The translations under genes and the position numbers were made by a program. The notes under the pieces were generated by a model that had not been told where the DNA came from, ran no database searches, and saw only the letters and a list, made by a program, of their open reading frames with translations. Of a stretch of 64,000 nt of DNA, positions 59,501-64,000 are shown one piece after another (positions within the stretch are counted from its first letter, which is position 1; every line of letters begins with the position of its first letter). Source of the stretch: Caenorhabditis remanei (lineage: Eukaryota > Nematoda > Chromadorea > Rhabditida > Rhabditidae); assembly GCF_010183535.1 (NCBI RefSeq), contig NC_071328.1, positions 16,988,001 through 17,052,000 of the forward strand. Direction: 5' to 3'.

Positions 59501-61208
59501 AAACCGGAGACAACGCCTCGTCTGCCTCATCGTCGTCTCCTCGTAATAACGTCTTCGTCAACTCATTCATTTCATCCGATGTGTTTGTGATCATGCTTCT
59601 GAAACATTTCTTTGAAGAGGGAGCGGTAGGTGACCGTTATGAGCTGAAATTCTATATCTGTCGCCTACTACGGACCGGATGTCAGATCCTTAATATGCGG
59701 CGGGTCGGGCCATGGTGACATTTTTGGTCACTTTAGTTTTTTGGCCCTTTTTACCGGCCATCCGTCCCGTTGTAAGTCACGGATATAGAACTCGTCGAGA
59801 TTTACATTTCAGTATATTTTTGAGCAACCGGCTGGATGGCTCATCGTTAATGTACCGCGGGCCGGACTAGAATAGTTTTTTTGCCATTTTCGCGTGTACT
59901 TTTTCCACGGCACATTAAAGATATGTCATTCGGTCCGTAGTAGGTCATATACATAGAACTCGGCGAGATCTACATTTTGGTATGTTTTTCAGCTCATAAC
60001 ATTGCGTTTTAAGCGAGTTACGCGCCGACCGTTTCGGCCCGGTTTGGCGGTATGGCGGTAGGTGATATCGGGACAATTTAATGTTATGAGCTGAAATTTT
60101 AAAATTAGAGACTATGACTTACGCCATCGGAGAAACCGGCGACATTGGCGTCGTCACTGTTGAATTCGAGGTCCATGAGGTGTGAATCGTCAAATTCTCA
60201 GCACCAGTCACTCGTTTTCTAGCGAATCCCAACCGACAGAAGAGAGAAATCGCGTTTTTAACGAGTTGCAGATTGATATGAAGGATTTGAGACATTTCTA
60301 AAACTGTCGTCTGATCATCGATAGCGACAAAAATCTTATAGAGCAATGTCTCGAAATAGTCGCCTAGCACTCGATTCATAACGAAACCATCTAGAGGCGC
60401 CACGTAGATATAATCATTGTCGTCAACTGGCACATCGAAATAAACCAATCCTCGATCATACAACGACGTTACGACGGAATACTTCAGAAGACCCGCCGGA
60501 ATCGCTGAATTCGTGTCGAGAAGTCGATCGATGACTTGTTTCTCCTCGTCACTCAACGCCTTCACATCGCTCTCCAGAATCGAGCCGACATTCGTCATCC
60601 ACCATGATTCGATCACCATTTTTGCGGGTTTTTGGGGAAGGAGCTCACGGGCCGTCTTGCTGCGACGAAGGAATTTTCGATTTGATCTGGTTTGATTCAT
60701 CAGTTCAATGTACTGATTCCGCCCGATTCCTAGAAGTCTGACAGCATCGGCTGCGGTGAAGTTTGGAAGAGAATCGTAGGATTTTTCAGTGTTCAGCATT
60801 TCCTGAAATTTTTACTTTTTACGGATCTTTCAATGAATTTGAACACTCACTGTCAGTATATTAGCATAATAACTAAACGGAGAAAGTCTCATTTCTGTGA
60901 CAGTGATATCCGATAAATGATACGGGTAGAGCATCAGGTGTGACTCGGAAAACCGCAATAACTGATCATAATATGCCTCCTCGCTCTTTTTCATGTGCCG
61001 GACTGTAACAATAAATCATTTTTAGACTTTATTCACTGTGAAAACTCTCAGAAATACCTAAATTTCCCTTATACCTCAACTGATTCTGAATGGAATACTC
61101 GACAACCCGTTTCTCATATTCTTTCGACGAATTTCCGAGGATTACTTTAATATCAGCGGATAGATTTGACCATGGTATATTCTCACGAATACAGTCGTCG
61201 ATTTCCAT
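56569..61208 (-). CDS. FAM91 family protein (FAM91A1 homologue)
   Basis: Six minus-strand exons join in phase: 61058-61208, 60851-61002, 60123-60802, 59056-59598, 57687-58436 and 56569-56764. They encode 823 residues, close to the usual FAM91A1 length. The N-terminal half is the conserved FAM91 N-domain (ENIPWSNLSADIKVILG, then FTAADAVRLLGIGRNQYIELMNQ with helix-turn-helix-like character). An acidic Ser-rich linker follows, then the C-domain (NRAAFIFDSTLTAFLMMGNL, GHAVALFEVGKL, CSPWFRLSIYSACSSGPPSV). In animals FAM91A1 binds TBC1D23 and the WDR11 complex and helps capture endosome-derived vesicles at the trans-Golgi. The in-phase final exon, reached across a 922-bp intron, was favoured over a stop at 57683 because a good GTAAGC donor precedes it and the phase fits. 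The ATG lies 35 bp after an AATTTCAG acceptor-like site. Confidence 0.88.
56765..57686. other. Last intron of the FAM91 gene
   Basis: 922 bp, AT-rich, holding the tRNA-like sequence at 57122-57195 on the opposite strand. The rest shows nothing recognisable. Confidence 0.55.
57122..57195 (+). pseudogene. tRNA-Leu-like sequence, probably a decayed tRNA
   Basis: TGGCCGAGTGGTCCAAGGC is a very good class II (Leu/Ser-type) tRNA D-arm with internal box A. GTTCGATTT about 43 bp later resembles box B. But the T-stem and acceptor stem do not pair properly by eye, no clean anticodon stem-loop is present and the expected long variable arm is missing. It is most likely a tRNA pseudogene or tRNA-derived fragment. 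It lies antisense in the last FAM91 intron. Confidence 0.55.
59616..60075. repeat. Family B repeats, two adjoining units in FAM91 intron
   Basis: Nearly the whole intron 59599-60122 is made of family B blocks. There are two GCATAGAACTCG-type stretches (ATATAGAACTCGTCGAGATT and CATAGAACTCGGCGAGATCT), two CCGCGGG/GCGGCGGG stretches, TTTCAGCTCATAACATT, and AAGCGAGTTACGCGCCGACC near the right end. The order suggests two overlapping or nested palindromic copies. Confidence 0.65.
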
Positions 61209-61372
61209 AATTTTTTGGATGGAAAACCGGCTGAAATTTAGCTGGAAATTGGTGCAAAAAGTCCATAAAAGGAGTGCGTGGCTCGGCAAACATTGCAAAA
61301 TGTACGCAAACACCGTCACGTCAGATTGCGGACTTGGCGGAAAAATTCATTTTTATTCAATTTCAGATATTT

Positions 61373-61446
61373 TCACGGCCTCCAGCGGAGGCCCTCTCAA
61401 TGCACTGCGCACAGTACTTTGAGAGGGCCTCTGCAGGAGGCCGTGA
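61373..61446. repeat. GC-rich palindrome near the FAM91 start
   Basis: TCACGGCCTCCAGCGGAGGC with CCTCTCAA is inverted as TTGAGAGGGCCTCTGCAGG plus AGGCCGTGA, with a loop of about 17 bases containing GCGC. The arm itself contains CCTC...GAGG pairs. It lies 165-238 bp upstream of the FAM91 start codon. Confidence 0.75.
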
Positions 61447-62529
61447 TTTTCAGATTTGAAATTATATCAATTCGAAGTTATTATTGAATTCAAATTTTTC
61501 TGTGCAAGGAAAACTCGCTCCGCCCCGTTGCGGCGGTCAAAATCGGTGTTTTTTCGATTAAAATTACCGGAGAAAGCGAAGAGAAAAACTGAATAGAAGT
61601 TATTTTTAATGAGACAACTACGGGGATTCTTCGAGAAATGATCGGAAAACCGCTTTTTCGGTTAAAAAATGGCGAGAAAAATCTACATTTTCGGCTAAAA
61701 ACGCAAAAACAACTTCTGAATAAAAAATGTAGAAAAAGCCCAAAGAATGGCTATCAACACGAAAAAAAGCCGAGAAACCAAAAAACAGTCAAAATTCCGC
61801 ACGAGAGAAAAATTTGAATTCATAATACAGACATATATTGAGATTTTAACTATAGTACAAGAAATGGGCAACATTGATGATAATGAAAGTAATCAGAATA
61901 AGGAGAATATCAGTCAATCAAGCAATCAAATCATATTAAAAATTCGACAGTAATCCTTTTCAGAACGGTTGTAATCGAAAATAAAGTGAGAACAATTGAG
62001 ATTTTGACTTCCATGTCATGATCTTTGGTAAGATCATGAAACATTTCTAACAAAAGATTTAGGCTCTTTTGTTATCATTTTCTAAATCTTTTGTTATCGT
62101 TTTCTAGAGACCTTTCTTGTATATTTACTGTTATGATAATACTAGTCAGTATATAATCACCGCTGCTTGGGTATCTTTATTCTTTTCAATAAACTCTTTA
62201 TTGGGAACGAGTTCTTCTTCGTCGTATTCGCTATTCATCAGTTTGATACCATAAGGAGATTCAACATTCCATTTGTCATTTCCTCCCGTAAAACTAGGTT
62301 ATGTTGAGAAAGTTCTGGAAAGGAAGAGCAAGGCATAGTTCTGATCGAGAGAACAGTTCTGGAAATGCTTACCAAAAATTCGCGAAATTGCGAAGACTGG
62401 AAAATGAAACTTGACAACTTCCCATTCCCATAAAATATAAGACATGAAACAGGGGGGTTACCATCGCCCAGAACGGTATAAATACCGGCCTCTGACAGCA
62501 ATCTCTGCTTGGCTTCCCCAATTAGTCTC

Positions 62530-62615
62530 CGGTTTGCAGCCGACCGGCCCGGGCCAGGCCGGACAGGTGAAAAATCTCAAATCGGCCCAGCCCGTTGCAA
62601 GTCTGCCTCAGACTC
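62530..62615. repeat. GGCCCGGGCC dispersed repeat unit
   Basis: CCGACCGGCCCGGGCCAGG, then GACAGGTGAAAAAT and CGGCCCAGCCCGTTGCAAG. The GGCCCGG and CCGTTGCAAG pieces recall the GGGCC units at 3120, 3305 and 5640. Confidence 0.45.
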
Positions 62616-63136
62616 TTCATGTTGATTACTCATCTGAAGCTATCAAGATGACGTGAATTGGTTTCTGGTCAGCCTCGAACTTTTGCCCTCTCTCCCTTAT
62701 CATGTCTCTTCCTCGCAATACACTACATACAACCTGTTCTTTTCATTTTCTTGCCCAATTTCTCAAAAAGTGTTTACTGTTTTTTTTAATCGTCCTTCTT
62801 CCCCACCACCTCCCACTATCCCCCAATTTCGTAATCTTGAGACGGCATCGGGGATGACTAATAAAATGTGAAGGAGAGGAACAAAGGAAAAGTGAGAGAC
62901 GCAGACGTGTGAAGATATATAGATTGAACCAGTTTAGTTTCACTTTTCCTATTGCAACGCTGCCGTACATAGGCCTCAATTCATTCCTCTCCACTTAGCC
63001 AGCTGCTAGTGGCCAGTGACTGAAAACATCAGGATTTTTCATAGTTTTTTACTAGAAATCTCAACTTGAAAAATTCTTGCGTCTCTTTCTTTTCCCTTCA
63101 ATTTTCATTTTGAAAATGTAACAATCATTTTCCAGT

Positions 63137-64000
63137 ATGGTTGACAAGAAGCACGAAGAAAAGCTCGTTGAGTTCGATGGATTGTATCCAGAGTTGCACA
63201 AAAATCAGGAGGAGCTGGAGAAAAAGTTGAAAATTGGTGAGTTGGGATAGGAGATTACTGTAGCTTGAATTTTGGTATTGCTGAAAATCAGATTTCAAGC
63301 AAAATCATGGGGAAAATTAAGAAATCTTCAGACTTTCTAAACTGCTGTAAATTGTTAATTTTTGAGGAAAGCTTAATTCAAATTATATTTTCGAATTGGG
63401 CTCGTCAAAACGCTTCGAATAAGTATAATCATGCCATATTACGGTCTCATCTTGAAAACAACAATACCTCTCATCTAGTTTAAAGGCGCACACCTACCGT
63501 AGTTTTTCGTAATGGGAACCAACCTAAGATTATACTCATATGAACCGCCTTGGCGAGCTGAATTCAAAATTGTAAGTTTCATTGAGCTTGGCTGAAAACT
63601 GACTGAGCAAGATATAGAAAGTTTTGTTACATCTTATCAACTGTTCCATTTTCTAGTTGACGACGAAGACGACTACAAAAAGCCAGAAAAGCCACTCAAA
63701 GAAGAGACGGAATTGGTCGACTGGAATCTCGTTATGAAGGCCTCCGACTTCGCAGCACGTCGTCATCGCCATCAGAAGCGTAAGGATAACGCGACACCAT
63801 ACATCAACCATCCGATCGGAGTAATGTATATTCTGACAAATGAGGCGAAAGTTTATGATCCAGTGACGTTGGCTGGTGCAGTTTTACATGACGTTGTGGA
63901 GGATACGAAGACTTCTTTGGAAGAGATTCAGAAAGAGTTTGGAGATGAAGTGTTGGAAGTGGTCAAGGAGTGTACAGACGATAAGGCGTTGCCAAAGGCG
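63137..64000 (+). CDS. Mesh1/HDDC3-type HD-domain hydrolase, 5' part (cut by window end)
   Basis: Two exons, 63137-63236 and 63657 to beyond 64000, encode the first roughly 148 residues. After an acidic/basic tail (about 1-55) comes the RelA/SpoT-type HD domain: DFAARRHRHQKRKD with the first metal-ligand His (about 70), TPYINHPIGV, and LHDVVEDT holding the His-Asp pair (about 111-112). The family removes pyrophosphate from ppGpp in vitro and acts as an NADPH phosphatase in animals, with a metal ion in the HD site. The downstream Asp ligand and the C-terminus lie past the window edge, so completeness cannot be judged. The ATG follows TTTTCCAG-T, an acceptor-like site compatible with trans-splicing. 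Compared with the human protein the N-terminal tail is about 35 residues longer. Confidence 0.88.
63237..63656. other. First intron of the Mesh1-type gene
   Basis: 420 bp between GTGAGT and TTCTAG, AT-rich, without a recognisable repeat or exon. A run of open codons at 63265-63483 has no family resemblance and no splice support. Confidence 0.6.

Larger units (their letters stand above)
61209..63136. other. Divergent intergenic region between FAM91 and Mesh1 genes
   Basis: 1.9 kb between two divergent start codons, so it should carry both promoters. It contains the GC-rich palindrome at 61373-61446, an AATC/AAGATC-rich stretch (61960-62110) and a GGGCC unit (62530-62615). A pyrimidine-rich tract (62690-62820) lies closer to the Mesh1 start. 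No coding sequence was supported. Confidence 0.55.

Noticed and set aside
1..64000. CRISPR arrays, bacterial operons, ribosome binding sites
   Set aside because: Spliced genes, nematode splice sites and animal protein families show this is eukaryotic nuclear DNA; the repeats are fold-back elements, not spaced direct repeats.

Overview
The window is eukaryotic nuclear DNA from a nematode, almost certainly a Caenorhabditis species. The introns are short (about 45-60 bp) with TTTTCAG-type 3' splice sites. Several start codons lie just downstream of splice-acceptor-like sequences, as in trans-spliced worm genes. Intergenic DNA is AT-rich and carries many short palindromic repeats. The proteins match nematode families: a Patched-related protein (best guess ptr-23), a protein 4.1/FERM protein (best guess frm-1), an equilibrative nucleoside transporter, a worm-type tyrosine phosphatase homologue, FAM91 and Mesh1/HDDC3. 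From memory, the C. elegans orthologues of ptr-23, frm-1 and the Mesh1 gene lie on chromosome I. The species is not established.

Layout. 1-5.3 kb: a partly resolved minus-strand gene encoding a Ser/Pro-rich, probably nuclear protein. 5.3-13.2 kb: repeat-rich intergenic DNA. 13.2-17.9 kb (+): 13-exon Patched-related gene. 18.2-20.1 kb (-): a tyrosine-phosphatase-like gene that has lost both main catalytic residues. 20.4-21.3 kb (+): a small coiled-coil protein transcribed divergently from it. 22.4-24.1 kb (+): nucleoside transporter. 24.1-30.8 kb: intergenic. 30.8-56.0 kb (+): protein 4.1-type gene with a FERM domain at one end, a 4.1 C-terminal domain at the other, and between them a single 17,757-bp exon of about 27-28 tandem protein modules. 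56.6-61.2 kb (-): FAM91 homologue, convergent with the 4.1 gene. 63.1-64.0 kb (+): 5' part of a Mesh1-type HD hydrolase, cut by the window edge.

The standout is the giant repeat exon. It is open for 5,919 codons and both ends fall on codon boundaries. Including it gives a protein of about 6,677 residues; skipping it gives a conventional 4.1 protein of about 758 residues. Each roughly 190-residue module looks like an older duplication of a roughly 95-residue half-module.

The non-coding DNA carries at least six families of short inverted-repeat elements, several of them inside introns of these genes. One is a 642-bp element with perfect 25-bp terminal inverted repeats. All exon boundaries below were read by eye from splice consensus and reading phase; none has transcript support here.
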